Numbered from the stretch's first letter, positions 48,664 to 58,262 are shown. The stretch: DNA of 64,000 nucleotides from Pseudomonas graminis (GCF_900111735.1 NZ_FOHW01000003.1:62001-126000); one strand, 5' to 3'. The notes: generated by a model from the letters alone, not told the origin. A program made the numbers and translations.

Positions 48664-51600
48664 ATGAAAAAGCCATCCACCACTCGACAGCTTGCTGTCA
48701 GCTCCATTCGGCACGCTATTCGGCAAGCCCATCGCGCTTCTTGCGGCGCCTTGGCCTGTTACCTGGCCACCCTCGGTGCAGCCCAGGCTGCGCCTTACGT
48801 AGAAGCCGGCCAGGCAGGGAATGTCGCCAGTTGGCGCAGCCCGGAGTTCACTGCGCAATGGGGGCTGGGCGCGATCAACGCCGACCAGGCCTACGCGGCC
48901 GGTTACACCGGCAAAGGCGTGAAGTTGGGGATTTTCGATCAGCCGGTGTACGCACCGCACCCGGAATTCGCCAGCCCGGATAAAGTGATCAACCTGGTCA
49001 CCAGTGGCATTCGCGAGTACACCGACCCCTATATTCCGGTGAAGGCCGGCGATGCCTTTCGTTACGATGGCACCCCTACCCCTGACTCCAACGGCCGGCT
49101 GGGTAACCATGGCACCCACGTAGGTGGCATCGCGGGCGGCAACCGTGACGGCGGACCCATGCACGGCGTGGCCTTCAACGCCCAGATCATCAGCGCCGAC
49201 AACGGCGACCCAGGCCCGGAAGACGGCATTGTGCTGGGCAACGACGGCGCGGTTTACCAGGCTGGCTGGAACGCATTGGTCAGCAGTGGCGCGCGCATCA
49301 TCAACAACAGCTGGGGCATTGGCATTACCGACCGCTTTGACCAGGGCGGTCGCGACCCGGCCTTTCCGCACTTTACCGTTCAGGATGCGCAGCTGCAGTT
49401 CAATCAGATCCAACAGATCCTCGGCACTCGCCCAGGGGGCGCTTATCAGGGCGCCATCGATGCTGCGCGCAGCGGCGTGGTGACCATTTTCGCCGCAGGC
49501 AACGACTACAACCTGAACAACCCGGACGCCATGGCCGGACTCGGGTATTTCGTGCCAGAGATCGCCCCCAACTGGCTGACGGTTGCTGCCCTGCAGCAAA
49601 ACCCCAACGCCACGGCCGCTGGCGCCACGCCTTACACCCTGAGCACCTTTTCTTCTCGCTGCGGCTACACGGCCAGCTTCTGCGTGTCGGCGCCAGGTAC
49701 GCGGATCTACAGCTCGGTGCTTAACGGCACCAGCCTGCAAGACCTGACCGTGGGCTGGGCCAACAAAAACGGTACCTCCATGGCCGCGCCCCATGTGGCG
49801 GGCAGCATGGCGGTACTGATGGAGCGCTTCCCCTACATGACCGGCGCACAGGTGGCCGACGTGTTGAAAACCACCGCCACCGACCTCGGCGCGCCTGGCG
49901 TGGACGCGCTCTATGGCTGGGGCATGATCAACCTGGGCAAGGCCGTCAACGGCCCGAGCATGTTCGTCACCGAGGCGGATATTCCCGCTGAGTTTCGTAT
50001 CAGCGGCGCCTATGGCGACAGCCAGTTCGTGGCCAACCTGCCGGGCACAGGCGCGGTGGTCGATGCCGGTAAACCGACCCAGCGCCTCTGCAGCGGGCCA
50101 CAATGCGGGCGGGACACGTGGAGCAATGACATATCCGGGCATGGCGGCTTGACCAAGACAGGTATCGGTACCCTGGTGCTGACCGGCGCCAATACCTACA
50201 GCGGCCCAACCCTGGTCAATGAAGGGCGCCTGGCGATCAATGGGTCGCTGGCCTCGGCGGTGACCGTCAACGACACCGGCATACTGGGCGGTAACGGCCG
50301 GGTTGCTTCCCTTGTCGCCAACCGCGGCGGTACGGTAGCGCCGGGCAATTCCGTGGGCACCTTGCAGGTGGCAGGCGACCTTAACCTGGCGCCCGGCGCT
50401 GTGTATGCGGTGGAGTTGTCGCCCACTGGCAGCGACCGCATCATCGCCGGCGGACAGGCCACGGTCAGCGGTGCGACCATGGCCCTCTCGCTGGAAAACG
50501 GCGCTGGCTTCACCACAGGCGAGGTCAACAGCCTGATCGGCCGGCAGTTCAATGTGCTGCAAGCCGCTGGCGGCGTGCAGGGCCAGTTCGGGTCGGTGCT
50601 GGATAACTACGCTTTCCTGGATGGCAACCTGGCCTACAGCAGTACGGGCGTTGCCCTGGCCCTGGCGCGCAACGCGGACAGCTTCGCCAGCGCCGCGCAA
50701 ACCGCTAATCAGGCCAGCGTAGCGGCTGCCGCCGAGCAATTGGGGGCCGGTAACGCGGTGTACGAAGAGCTGCTGTTGAGCCCTGATGCGGCTACCGCTC
50801 GGCGTGCCTACACCCAGCTGTCCGGCGAGGTGCATCCGGCCATCGCCACGCAGTTGATCAACGACAGTCGCCAGCTACGCGATGCCGTAGGTGATCGCCT
50901 GCGCGTCGACGGGCTGTACGACCAGCCTGCAGAGGGTGTTGAGGGCAACAACCTGTGGGTGAAAGGGCTGGGCGCCTGGGGCAAAAACGCCGGCAGCAGC
51001 GACAGCGCCAGTTCAACCTCATCCCTGGGCGGCCTGCTCGCCGGTGTGGACGGCCTGGTGGCTGAGCACACCCGGTTAGGCGCCATGGTCGGTTACAGCG
51101 ACACCTCGTTAGGCATGGGCGACGACACCCATTCCAGCGCCTCGGCCGATAGCTACCACCTGGGCGCCTACATTGGCCACGAGGAAGGGCCTTTGCGCCT
51201 GACCGCGGGTGCATCCCATAGCTGGCACCGCATCGACGTCAAGCGAGAGCTGCAACTGGGCGCGTCGACCGACCGCCTCAAGGTCAAGCGCGACGCGCAA
51301 TCGACCCAGGTGTTCACCGAAGCAGCCTATCGCCTGAACCTGCAGCCTTTGGCGCTGGAGCCCTTCGCCAACCTGGCCTATGTGCACTTCGACAGCGACA
51401 GCTTTACCGAGAAGGGCGGCGCCACGGCGCTCAAGGGGAAGGACGACACCCGCGACACCATGCTGTCCACGCTGGGCGCGCGCGCCGGTAGCCGGTTCAA
51501 CCTCACCGATACCCAGAAGCTGGAGGTCTCAGGTACGTTGGGCTGGCAGCATAACCTGAGCGATACCTCGGCCGAGCAGCACCTGGCCTTTGCCAGCGGG

Positions 51601-51774
51601 GTGAATACCTTTGCCGTGCAAAGCGTGTCCATGGACCGGGACGCCGCCGTCGTGGGTGCCCGCGCCAGCCTTGTCTTGAACCGGGATGCGCGGATCAACC
51701 TGGACTACAACGGCCTGCTGGGCGCCCGGGATAAAACCCACGGCGTGGGGCTGTCGCTGAATTGGGATTTCTAA
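48664..51774 (+). CDS. Subtilisin-type autotransporter serine protease, copy 2
   Basis: 1036 aa paralogue of the preceding protein. Signal region to about residue 42, S8 domain about 65-410 with Asp92, His149 (NHGTHVGGIAGG) and Ser372 (NGTSMAAPHVAGSM); the Asp lies in GIFDQPVY instead of the usual DSG/DTG. A larger insert in the catalytic domain than copy 1 (for example TDPYIPVKAGDAF and the FDQGGRDPAFPHF region). PATR segment TGIGTLVLTGANTYSGPTLVNEG, then beta-barrel ending GLSLNWDF. Strong similarity in the C-terminal half to copy 1 indicates an old tandem duplication with divergence in the protease part. Confidence 0.9.
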   Translation: MKKPSTTRQLAVSSIRHAIRQAHRASCGALACYLATLGAAQAAPYVEAGQAGNVASWRSPEFTAQWGLGAINADQAYAAGYTGKGVKLGIFDQPVYAPHPEFASPDKVINLVTSGIREYTDPYIPVKAGDAFRYDGTPTPDSNGRLGNHGTHVGGIAGGNRDGGPMHGVAFNAQIISADNGDPGPEDGIVLGNDGAVYQAGWNALVSSGARIINNSWGIGITDRFDQGGRDPAFPHFTVQDAQLQFNQIQQILGTRPGGAYQGAIDAARSGVVTIFAAGNDYNLNNPDAMAGLGYFVPEIAPNWLTVAALQQNPNATAAGATPYTLSTFSSRCGYTASFCVSAPGTRIYSSVLNGTSLQDLTVGWANKNGTSMAAPHVAGSMAVLMERFPYMTGAQVADVLKTTATDLGAPGVDALYGWGMINLGKAVNGPSMFVTEADIPAEFRISGAYGDSQFVANLPGTGAVVDAGKPTQRLCSGPQCGRDTWSNDISGHGGLTKTGIGTLVLTGANTYSGPTLVNEGRLAINGSLASAVTVNDTGILGGNGRVASLVANRGGTVAPGNSVGTLQVAGDLNLAPGAVYAVELSPTGSDRIIAGGQATVSGATMALSLENGAGFTTGEVNSLIGRQFNVLQAAGGVQGQFGSVLDNYAFLDGNLAYSSTGVALALARNADSFASAAQTANQASVAAAAEQLGAGNAVYEELLLSPDAATARRAYTQLSGEVHPAIATQLINDSRQLRDAVGDRLRVDGLYDQPAEGVEGNNLWVKGLGAWGKNAGSSDSASSTSSLGGLLAGVDGLVAEHTRLGAMVGYSDTSLGMGDDTHSSASADSYHLGAYIGHEEGPLRLTAGASHSWHRIDVKRELQLGASTDRLKVKRDAQSTQVFTEAAYRLNLQPLALEPFANLAYVHFDSDSFTEKGGATALKGKDDTRDTMLSTLGARAGSRFNLTDTQKLEVSGTLGWQHNLSDTSAEQHLAFASGVNTFAVQSVSMDRDAAVVGARASLVLNRDARINLDYNGLLGARDKTHGVGLSLNWDF

Positions 51775-51831
51775 CCTCTAGCGCTGCCTGAAAGCCTGCG
51801 CCAGCTTGGGTGCTCTCGCCCGATACTAAAC

Positions 51832-51865
51832 CCGTTTGGAGGGGCGATTTTGTCCCTCCAAACGG
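51832..51865. terminator. Perfect 12 bp hairpin after the second autotransporter
   Basis: CCGTTTGGAGGG / CCCTCCAAACGG with a 10-base loop; no strong T tract, 57 bp past the stop codon. It may act as a terminator or mRNA end-stabiliser. Confidence 0.55.
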
Positions 51866-52040
51866 TTCAGCAGCGATCCGGTGGAGCGCCTGAGCACCTG
51901 CTCGAAAGATTGCTCCCTTTGATGCAGACAACCTCCCAAGCCCCGTCTTACCAAGGCATTGGCGGCTGCCATGCCTTCCTCAAGAAACGTTCGTCACCGG
52001 GCACGTGATTGACGTCCCTCATTACGCATCGACAGTGTCA

Positions 52041-53354
52041 TCACAGCTCGATGCGTTCCACCTTGCCCACCAGCAGGATGTAGGACAACGCCCCGAGCAA
52101 TGCCAGAACGGCGATGTAAGTGATCGCCGGCGCAAAGGAATCACCCGACGCCAGGAAGCCAATGACGATCGGCGTGGCGATCGCCGCCAGGTTGCCGATC
52201 AGGTTGAACGTGCCGCCGGTCAGCCCCAACAGCCGCGCCGGGGCGAGGGTCGACACCAGCGACCAGGTGATCGACGCCAGGCCGTTGCCAAAAAACGCCA
52301 GGGCGAGGAACGCAATCACCAATGAGGTCGAGTCAACGTAGTTGGCGCCGATGATCGAGGTGGAGATCAGCAGACCGGCGATGATCGGCGTCTTGCGCGC
52401 GAAGCCTACGGTGTGGCCGCGACGGATCAGCCAGTCGGAGAAGAACCCCGAGCAGAGCACGCCGACGAATGCGGCAAGGAACGGCAGCGAGGCCAGCAGG
52501 CCGGACTTGATGAAGTCCATGCCGCGGTATTTGACCAGGTAGGTCGGGAACCAGGTGAGGAAGAACCACAGCGTCGAGTTCAGGCAGAACTGGCCGAGGT
52601 AAATGCCCCATAACTTGCGCTTGGTCAGCACGATACCGAGGTCCTGCCAGCTGAAACCGGTTTTGCGTTTGGAGGCATCGGTCTGCATGTCGACCAGGCC
52701 ACCGCCGTCCTGGATCAGGTCGATCTCGCCCTGGTTGATGCCTTTGAAATCGCGGGGTTCGCGGTAAACCATGTACCAGATCGCCGCCCAGAGCACGCCG
52801 ACGCCGCCGGTGGCCACGAACACCATGTGCCAGCCGTAGCGGGTCTGCAGCCACGCGAGCACAGGGGTCAGGAAGGCCAGGCCGACGAATTGGCCGGAGG
52901 TGTAAAAGCCGACGGCGGTGGCGCGTTCCTTTTCCGGGAACCAGGCGGTGACGACCCGGCTGTTGATCGGATAGGCCGGGGCCTCCAGCGCGCCGACGGC
53001 CATGCGCAGGACGAACAGGCCGATGAAGCTGCCAACGAAGCCGAGGAAGATAGTCGCGATGGACCACAACGCCAGCGCCACGGTGTAGAGGATGCGTGGC
53101 GGAACGCGATCCACCAGCCAGCCACCGGGCAGCTGCATGGCGGCGTAGGTCCAGCCGAACGCGGAGAAGATCAGGCCGACGTGCACCGGATCGATGCCCA
53201 GCTCGCTGGTCAGTGCGGGCGCGGCGATGGACAGGTTGCTGCGGTCGAGGTAGTTGATCACCACGGTGATGAACAGCAGCACCATGATGAAAAAGCGTTT
53301 GCGGGTCGGCGTGGCGGTGGTCGCCCGCGCCTGGGGAACAGTCTGTGTGCGCAA
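52041..53354 (-). CDS. dgoT: D-galactonate MFS transporter
   Basis: 437 aa, 12 predicted helices, anion:cation symporter (ACS) family. The stretch ITVVINYLDRSNLSIAAPAL and SAFGWTYAAMQLPGGWLVDRV resemble E. coli DgoT, as do GFYTSGQFVGLAFLTP and CLNSTLWFFLTWFPTYL. Starts at a TTG (53352-53354) with AGAGGC upstream. Imports D-galactonate with protons. Last gene of the dgo operon, after an interposed repeat. Confidence 0.9.
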   Translation of the reverse strand: MRTQTVPQARATTATPTRKRFFIMVLLFITVVINYLDRSNLSIAAPALTSELGIDPVHVGLIFSAFGWTYAAMQLPGGWLVDRVPPRILYTVALALWSIATIFLGFVGSFIGLFVLRMAVGALEAPAYPINSRVVTAWFPEKERATAVGFYTSGQFVGLAFLTPVLAWLQTRYGWHMVFVATGGVGVLWAAIWYMVYREPRDFKGINQGEIDLIQDGGGLVDMQTDASKRKTGFSWQDLGIVLTKRKLWGIYLGQFCLNSTLWFFLTWFPTYLVKYRGMDFIKSGLLASLPFLAAFVGVLCSGFFSDWLIRRGHTVGFARKTPIIAGLLISTSIIGANYVDSTSLVIAFLALAFFGNGLASITWSLVSTLAPARLLGLTGGTFNLIGNLAAIATPIVIGFLASGDSFAPAITYIAVLALLGALSYILLVGKVERIEL

Positions 53355-53409
53355 GGGAAGTGCCTCTTTTTATGGTTATCTGAGGTCTGGAGTTTTGTGT
53401 TTCGTGTGT

Positions 53410-53518
53410 TTGATTGTTCCCACGCTCTGCGTGCTAACACTGCTCTGGACGCTCTGCGTCCGGCAGTCGACGCCGAGCGTCGGGGGATGCATTCCCACGC
53501 GGAGCGTGGGAATGATCA
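53410..53518. repeat. Inverted pair of CCCACGC-type short repeats between dgoD and dgoT
   Basis: GTTCCCACGCTCTGCGTG ... CATTCCCACGCGGAGCGTGGGAATGATC with GACGCTCTGCGTC between; the same family as at 3571-3622 and 58263-58397. It lies within the dgo operon. Confidence 0.7.
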
Positions 53519-53542
53519 GTCGGGCTTAAGCCCGGGGAGCAA

Positions 53543-54691
53543 TCACCACTCGGCAAAGCTGCCGTCGGCGTGGCGCCAGATCGGGTTGCGCCAGCGGTGG
53601 CCGATGGCGGCGCGCTCCTTGACGTACTCTTCGTTGATCTCGATGCCCAGGCCGGGGCCGTTCGGGATCTTCACCATGCCCTTGTCGTAGTCGAAGACTT
53701 CGGGGTTCTTGATGTAGTCGAGCAGGTCGTTGCTTTCGTTGTAATGGATACCCAGGCTTTGCTCCTGAATGAATGCGTTGTAGCAAACGGCGTCCAGTTG
53801 CAGGCACGCGGCCAGCGCGATCGGACCCAGCGGGCAATGCAGCGCCAGCGCCACGTCATAGGCTTCGGCCATGTTGGCGATCTTGCGGGTTTCGGTGATG
53901 CCGCCGGCGTGGGACGCGTCCGGCTGGATGATGTCGACATAACCTTCGCTCAACACGCGTTTGAAATCCCAACGGGAGAACAAACGCTCGCCCAAGGCAA
54001 TCGGCGTGCTGGTCAACGGCGCCAGTTCCTTCAGCGCTTCGTAGTTCTCGCTGAGTACCGGCTCTTCGATGAACATCAGCTTGTAGGGGTCCAGCTCCTT
54101 CATCAGCACCTTGGCCATCGGCTTGTGCACGCGACCATGGAAATCGACGCCGATGCCGACATTCGGGCCCACGGCATCACGTACCGCGGCGACGTTGGCC
54201 AGGGCCAGGTCGACCTTGTCGAAGGTGTCGAGGAACTGCAGCTCTTCGGTGCCGTTCATTTTCACCGCAGTGAAGCCACGCTCCACCGCTTCTTTCGCCG
54301 CACGCGCGGTGTCAGCCGGACGGTCGCCGCCGATCCACGAATACACCCGAATCTTGTCGCGCACCTGGCCGCCGAGCAGGTCGCTGACCGACACGCCCAG
54401 CGCCTTGCCCTTAATGTCCCACAGCGCTTGGTCGATGCCGGCCAGCGCGCTCATGTGAATGGCGCCGCCCCGGTAGAAGCCGCCGCGATAGAGCACAGTC
54501 CAGATGTCTTCGATGTTGCGTGGGTCTTTGCCGATCAAATAGTCGGACAGTTCCTCAACCGCTGCAGCCACGGTGTGCGCGCGGCCTTCGACCACAGGCT
54601 CGCCCCAACCGGTGACGCCCTGATCGGTCTCGACTTTCAGGAAGCACCAGCGCGGCGGAACGATGTAGGTCGTGAGTTTGGTGATTTTCAT
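53543..54691 (-). CDS. dgoD: D-galactonate dehydratase
   Basis: 382 aa enolase-superfamily enzyme. Metal ligands Asp183 ([11 protein letters not shown]), Glu209 (MFIEEPV) and Glu235 (ALGERLF), and base His285 (LALHCPLGP), are at the positions expected from E. coli DgoD; His185 is also present. Converts D-galactonate to 2-keto-3-deoxy-D-galactonate. Followed by dgoT. Confidence 0.96.
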   Translation of the reverse strand: MKITKLTTYIVPPRWCFLKVETDQGVTGWGEPVVEGRAHTVAAAVEELSDYLIGKDPRNIEDIWTVLYRGGFYRGGAIHMSALAGIDQALWDIKGKALGVSVSDLLGGQVRDKIRVYSWIGGDRPADTARAAKEAVERGFTAVKMNGTEELQFLDTFDKVDLALANVAAVRDAVGPNVGIGVDFHGRVHKPMAKVLMKELDPYKLMFIEEPVLSENYEALKELAPLTSTPIALGERLFSRWDFKRVLSEGYVDIIQPDASHAGGITETRKIANMAEAYDVALALHCPLGPIALAACLQLDAVCYNAFIQEQSLGIHYNESNDLLDYIKNPEVFDYDKGMVKIPNGPGLGIEINEEYVKERAAIGHRWRNPIWRHADGSFAEW

Positions 54692-54745
54692 GTCTTGTCT
54701 CTCTTATTCGTAAACACAAGCTCGTTGGCGCAACGAGCGGGTGGT

Positions 54746-55381
54746 TCACTGATTGTTGGCAGGCTTGTGCTGGTTCCAGGCATCAACGTAGGCCTTGGCG
54801 CTCTTGGCCACGTCGTCGGCGCTCATGCCGGGCTTGAACAGCCCCGAACCCAGGCCGAAACCGGACACGCCGGCGTCGAGGAACACTTTCATGTTGTCCG
54901 GGGTGATGCCGCCGACCGGGATCAGCGCCGTGCCGGCCGGCAACACCGCCAGCCAGGCCTTGACCACTGCCGGGCCCATTTGCTCGGCAGGGAACATCTT
55001 CAGCACGTCGGCGCCTTCGGCCAGGGCGGCGAAGGCTTCGGTCGGCGTCGCCACACCCGGAGACAGAAACATGCCTTCGGCCTTGGCCGCGCGCAGCACC
55101 TTCGGATCACTGTGGGGCATGACGATGACCTGGCCGCCGGCTTCCTTGACCTGGCGCACTTGCTCCGGCGTCAGCACCGTGCCCGCACCGATCAGGCAAT
55201 CGGCGGGCAGGCTCTGACGCAGCAGGCGGATGCTGTCGTACGGCTGCGGGGAATTGAGCGGCACTTCGATGACGCGGAAACCGGCGGTGTACAGGACATC
55301 ACCGATGGCCGGCGCTTCTTCGGGGCGCAGGCCGCGCAGAATCGCGACCAGGCCGTTTTGCACGAGGGCTTGCTTGAGCAT
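54746..55381 (-). CDS. dgoA: 2-dehydro-3-deoxy-6-phosphogalactonate aldolase
   Basis: 211 aa class I aldolase. Schiff-base lysine Lys128 in DVLKMFPAEQMG, Glu39 in RVIEVPLNSP, and phosphate-site IPVGGITPDNM. Splits KDPGal to pyruvate and glyceraldehyde-3-phosphate. Start directly after the dgoK stop. Confidence 0.95.
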   Translation of the reverse strand: MLKQALVQNGLVAILRGLRPEEAPAIGDVLYTAGFRVIEVPLNSPQPYDSIRLLRQSLPADCLIGAGTVLTPEQVRQVKEAGGQVIVMPHSDPKVLRAAKAEGMFLSPGVATPTEAFAALAEGADVLKMFPAEQMGPAVVKAWLAVLPAGTALIPVGGITPDNMKVFLDAGVSGFGLGSGLFKPGMSADDVAKSAKAYVDAWNQHKPANNQ

Positions 55382-55382
55382 G

Positions 55383-56399
55383 TCAGTTCTCTACGTGAAG
55401 GGGCCGGGCAGCGGCCGAAGAGGGGGATTGAATCAGACCGGCCTGCACCGCAACCTGCCAGAGGCCACGCTCGGTGGCCTGCTCTGCCAGGGTCACCTGG
55501 GCAAAACCATTGGCATCGAGGGCGCGCTGGTAGCGTGCGATCAGGGCGTCGCTGCCGATCAGGATCACGGCAGGCAACTGCGCGTCGGTCTGGCGCAGCA
55601 GTTGCGCCAGCGCGACGATTTCATGGCCGATCAACAGGCCGGACAAGTAATCGGATTGCGCGGTGCCGGACAACACACCCGTCAGACCGAGGGTGCGACA
55701 ACTGAAGATAGTCGACAGCGGACCCGCCGCGCCATTGGCCGACCGCGACACCGCCACGCCTCGGTCAAACGCTTCGGCGTCGAAGGTATCGCTGCGCTGC
55801 ATCGTGCGGCCGAGAATGGTGTGGCTGGACAGCGCGGCGTAAACCTCACCGGTCATGAAGGTATCGAAATGCTCGATTCGGCCGTCCACCGCCCTCACCC
55901 ACTTCGAATGGCTGCCGGGCAGGCCGATCAACAGGGGTCTGGCGGCTTCGCTGGCGGGCAGCGAGTCGAGAATGCCGAGGACCTGGGTTTCTTCACCGCG
56001 CATCACGTTGGGCAGCTCGGAGCGCTGCAGGATGCCGGGAATGATGTGAACGTCGACGCCGCGCACGCTGCGCACCGTGACCAACGCAGAGCTAAGCGCC
56101 GCGACGCTGGCGGGGGTCTGCTGATAAACCGCTTCGCGCCAGCCCTGGGCGCTGCCGACCATGCCGCAAGCAATCACCGGCAGCGTGGGGTCCGCGTCGA
56201 GCCAGTCGCCGCAGGCTTCGTCGAACGCCAGCTCGAATCCGTTGGAAACCTGCTGCCCGCTGATCGAACGAGGTGTCGATGGCAACTGCATGATGCCCGC
56301 GCTGAGCGAACGTTGTTCCAGTACCCGGCCGTGTTCGCCGAGTCGATACGCGCGAAGGGATGTGGTACCCCAGTCGAGCGCAATCAATTGCGCCTGCAT
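55383..56399 (-). CDS. dgoK: 2-dehydro-3-deoxygalactonokinase
   Basis: 338 aa of the DgoK kinase family. N-terminal phosphate-binding ALDWGTTSLRAYRLGEHG, then ACGMVGSAQGWREA and LPGSHSKWVR. Phosphorylates KDGal at C6. First gene of dgoK-dgoA-dgoD-dgoT; a palindrome that could be the operator lies upstream. Confidence 0.95.
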   Translation of the reverse strand: MQAQLIALDWGTTSLRAYRLGEHGRVLEQRSLSAGIMQLPSTPRSISGQQVSNGFELAFDEACGDWLDADPTLPVIACGMVGSAQGWREAVYQQTPASVAALSSALVTVRSVRGVDVHIIPGILQRSELPNVMRGEETQVLGILDSLPASEAARPLLIGLPGSHSKWVRAVDGRIEHFDTFMTGEVYAALSSHTILGRTMQRSDTFDAEAFDRGVAVSRSANGAAGPLSTIFSCRTLGLTGVLSGTAQSDYLSGLLIGHEIVALAQLLRQTDAQLPAVILIGSDALIARYQRALDANGFAQVTLAEQATERGLWQVAVQAGLIQSPSSAAARPLHVEN

Positions 56400-56481
56400 G
56401 GCTTCACCTGATTGTTATTAATGAGTGAATGCGGGGCGGACTATAAACCGGTTTTCTGGACAATCTCAATATATAACTGCC

Positions 56482-56500
56482 AATCCCATATATAGGGATT
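56482..56500. promoter_or_regulatory. Inverted repeat AATCCC-N7-GGGATT upstream of dgoK
   Basis: Perfect 6 bp arms around ATATATA, about 85 bp upstream of the dgoK ATG in an AT-rich patch, suited to a regulator operator. The 400 bp dgoK-acyltransferase gap otherwise shows no convincing gene. Confidence 0.5.
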
Positions 56501-56799
56501 TTACGTATTTTGGGTGCTGACACTTCGGCGGTTGCCTGTTCCGAACGGGGTGGCGGTTCGGGCATACTGCCGCCCGCCGTTGGCAAAACTTTCACGAACC
56601 CGGTGTTAGCCTTCGGCTACGAGCGTGCAGTGCGTCACCTCCTGTTCTCCAAACGCCCTCCGCCACTCATCAGCCTCAGTGCCGAAGGTGGTAACTTTCC
56701 TGTCTGTTCCTCCCTGTCTTCCCCTGCCCTGCCCTGCACGCCTGCTGGCGCCGTTCGCGTGCCCGCACGCTTAACTCATCTGAAACAAGGATCATCAAG

Positions 56800-57939
56800 A
56801 TGAAGCGATTCCCCGTGCTCGACAGCCTGCGCGGTCTCTGCGCCCTGACCCTGATCGTTCATCACTCGCACATCGAGCGAAGCATCACGGAGCTGACGTT
56901 TTTCCGTAACGCCAGTCAGTTCGCCGGTCTGTTCTTCGCCCTGAGCGGCTTTCTGCTGTACCGGCGCTACGTCGGCACACTGAACACCTCGCGGCAGCTG
57001 GGCGACTTCATGGTTGCCCGCGCCTGCCGGGTCCTGCCGCTGCACATCGCGGTGCTGTTGTTCTTCATCGGGTTCGAGTGTTTGAAGCTGGTGCTGGAGC
57101 GCTACGGGCTTCTGTTGAATTTCCCGGCGTTCAGTGGTGACCGTGCCCCTGGGGAGATCCTGCCCAATCTGTTGCTGATTCAGGCGTGGTGGCCGGGCTT
57201 CAATGCGCTGTCGTTCAACTACCCGTCGTGGTGGTTAAGTGTCGCGTTTTACCTGTGGCTGATCTTCGGGCTGGTCTGCTATGCGCTGCCAGGCATGGCG
57301 CGGATGATTTTCACGCTGCTGGGCGGGTTGGCGTTTGTCGGGTTATTCGCGGATTCCGATCTGCTGACGCGCTATGTGTTGTGGGGCGCGGCCTGTTTTT
57401 TTGCAGGCACGGTGACGTATCGGTTGTACTCGAGGATGCGGAATTTCGCGCCGGGACTGGTGCTGGGCAGTGTGCTTGAGGTGGCGGTATTGGCGGCGAT
57501 CGCCTGGCTGATGGTGGACGGCGAAGCCCCGCTGACGATTGAGCTGGCGCTGCTGTTTTGCCTGGCGATTCTGGTGTTTGCCTGGGAGGCCGGGGTGGTT
57601 TCGCGGTTGTTGCAGGTGCGGGTGTTTCCGGCGCTGGGCCGGTTGTGGCTGTCGATTTACCTGACCCATGCGGCGGTGATTTTCGTGGTCGCGACGGGGC
57701 TGACGGTGGCGGCGAAGTTTGGCGGTTATCCGTTGCTGGTGGACAAGCCAGGGGAGATTCCGGGGTCGCTGGTGCGGTATCTGAGTACGGGCAGTGCGCT
57801 GAACGACAATCTGTTGATGCTGCTGGTGGTGGTGGCGGTTGTGGTGGTTTCGATGGTGGTTCATCGCTACATCGAAGTGCCGGGCATGCGGCTTTGTGCG
57901 GGGTTAAGATCAAGATCAAGATCAGAGGCATCTGCCTAG
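56800..57939 (+). CDS. Acyltransferase 3 family membrane protein
   Basis: 379 aa, about ten membrane helices. N-terminal FPVLDSLRGLCALTLIVHHSH carries the family's conserved Arg and His residues; FFALSGFLLYRRYV is also typical. Such proteins O-acylate extracytoplasmic glycans or lipids. The last residues (LRSRSRSEASA) are encoded by the start of a repeat array at 57906, so the native end may have been replaced. No glycan-synthesis genes are adjacent. AAGGA ribosome-binding site precedes the ATG. Confidence 0.85.
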   Translation: MKRFPVLDSLRGLCALTLIVHHSHIERSITELTFFRNASQFAGLFFALSGFLLYRRYVGTLNTSRQLGDFMVARACRVLPLHIAVLLFFIGFECLKLVLERYGLLLNFPAFSGDRAPGEILPNLLLIQAWWPGFNALSFNYPSWWLSVAFYLWLIFGLVCYALPGMARMIFTLLGGLAFVGLFADSDLLTRYVLWGAACFFAGTVTYRLYSRMRNFAPGLVLGSVLEVAVLAAIAWLMVDGEAPLTIELALLFCLAILVFAWEAGVVSRLLQVRVFPALGRLWLSIYLTHAAVIFVVATGLTVAAKFGGYPLLVDKPGEIPGSLVRYLSTGSALNDNLLMLLVVVAVVVVSMVVHRYIEVPGMRLCAGLRSRSRSEASA

Positions 57940-58223
57940 GGGCAGATTGTTTCGCCTTCGGCGAGTTACTTTTAAAAAGCACTAAAAGTAACCAAAAGTG
58001 CCTGCTCTCGGTTTGGCCCGACTGCGTCGGGTTCCCTCACTCCGACGACGCTCCGTGGGCCCGCGCCGAACGGACATCCATGTCCTGACGGCGCTCTCGC
58101 CGCATCCCTGCGGCTCGGCCCACTCCGCGTCGTCTGCGTTCGGCCTGCACCAAAGTCGCCTTTTGCGGTGGCTGGACCTTTTGTGTTTGAAGGGCAAAAG
58201 CAGATCAAGAGCAAGATCAAAAG
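57906..58223. repeat. Long intergenic repeat, left inverted arm
   Basis: Near reverse complement of 58487-58800. Begins with AAGATCAAGATCAAGATC, then a GCATCTGCC hairpin, CTTCGGCGAGTTACTTTT and CTCGCCGCATCCCTGCGG. Short open frames inside it on both strands are products of the repeat. Confidence 0.8.
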
Positions 58224-58248
58224 CTTCCCGGCTAAAGCTGGTCCCACA
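58224..58248. repeat. Single REP (CTTCCCGGCTAAAGCTGGTCCCAC)
   Basis: Solo REP next to the left arm of the long repeat. Confidence 0.75.
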
Positions 58249-58262
58249 GGTGTGCGCGGTGT

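Noticed and set aside
48646..50835. Minus-strand open frame opposite the second autotransporter (729 codons)
   Set aside because: Reverse-frame shadow of a GC-rich repetitive gene; no domains.
53570..55705. Plus-strand open frame opposite dgoD-dgoA (711 codons)
   Set aside because: Antisense shadow spanning two intact genes.
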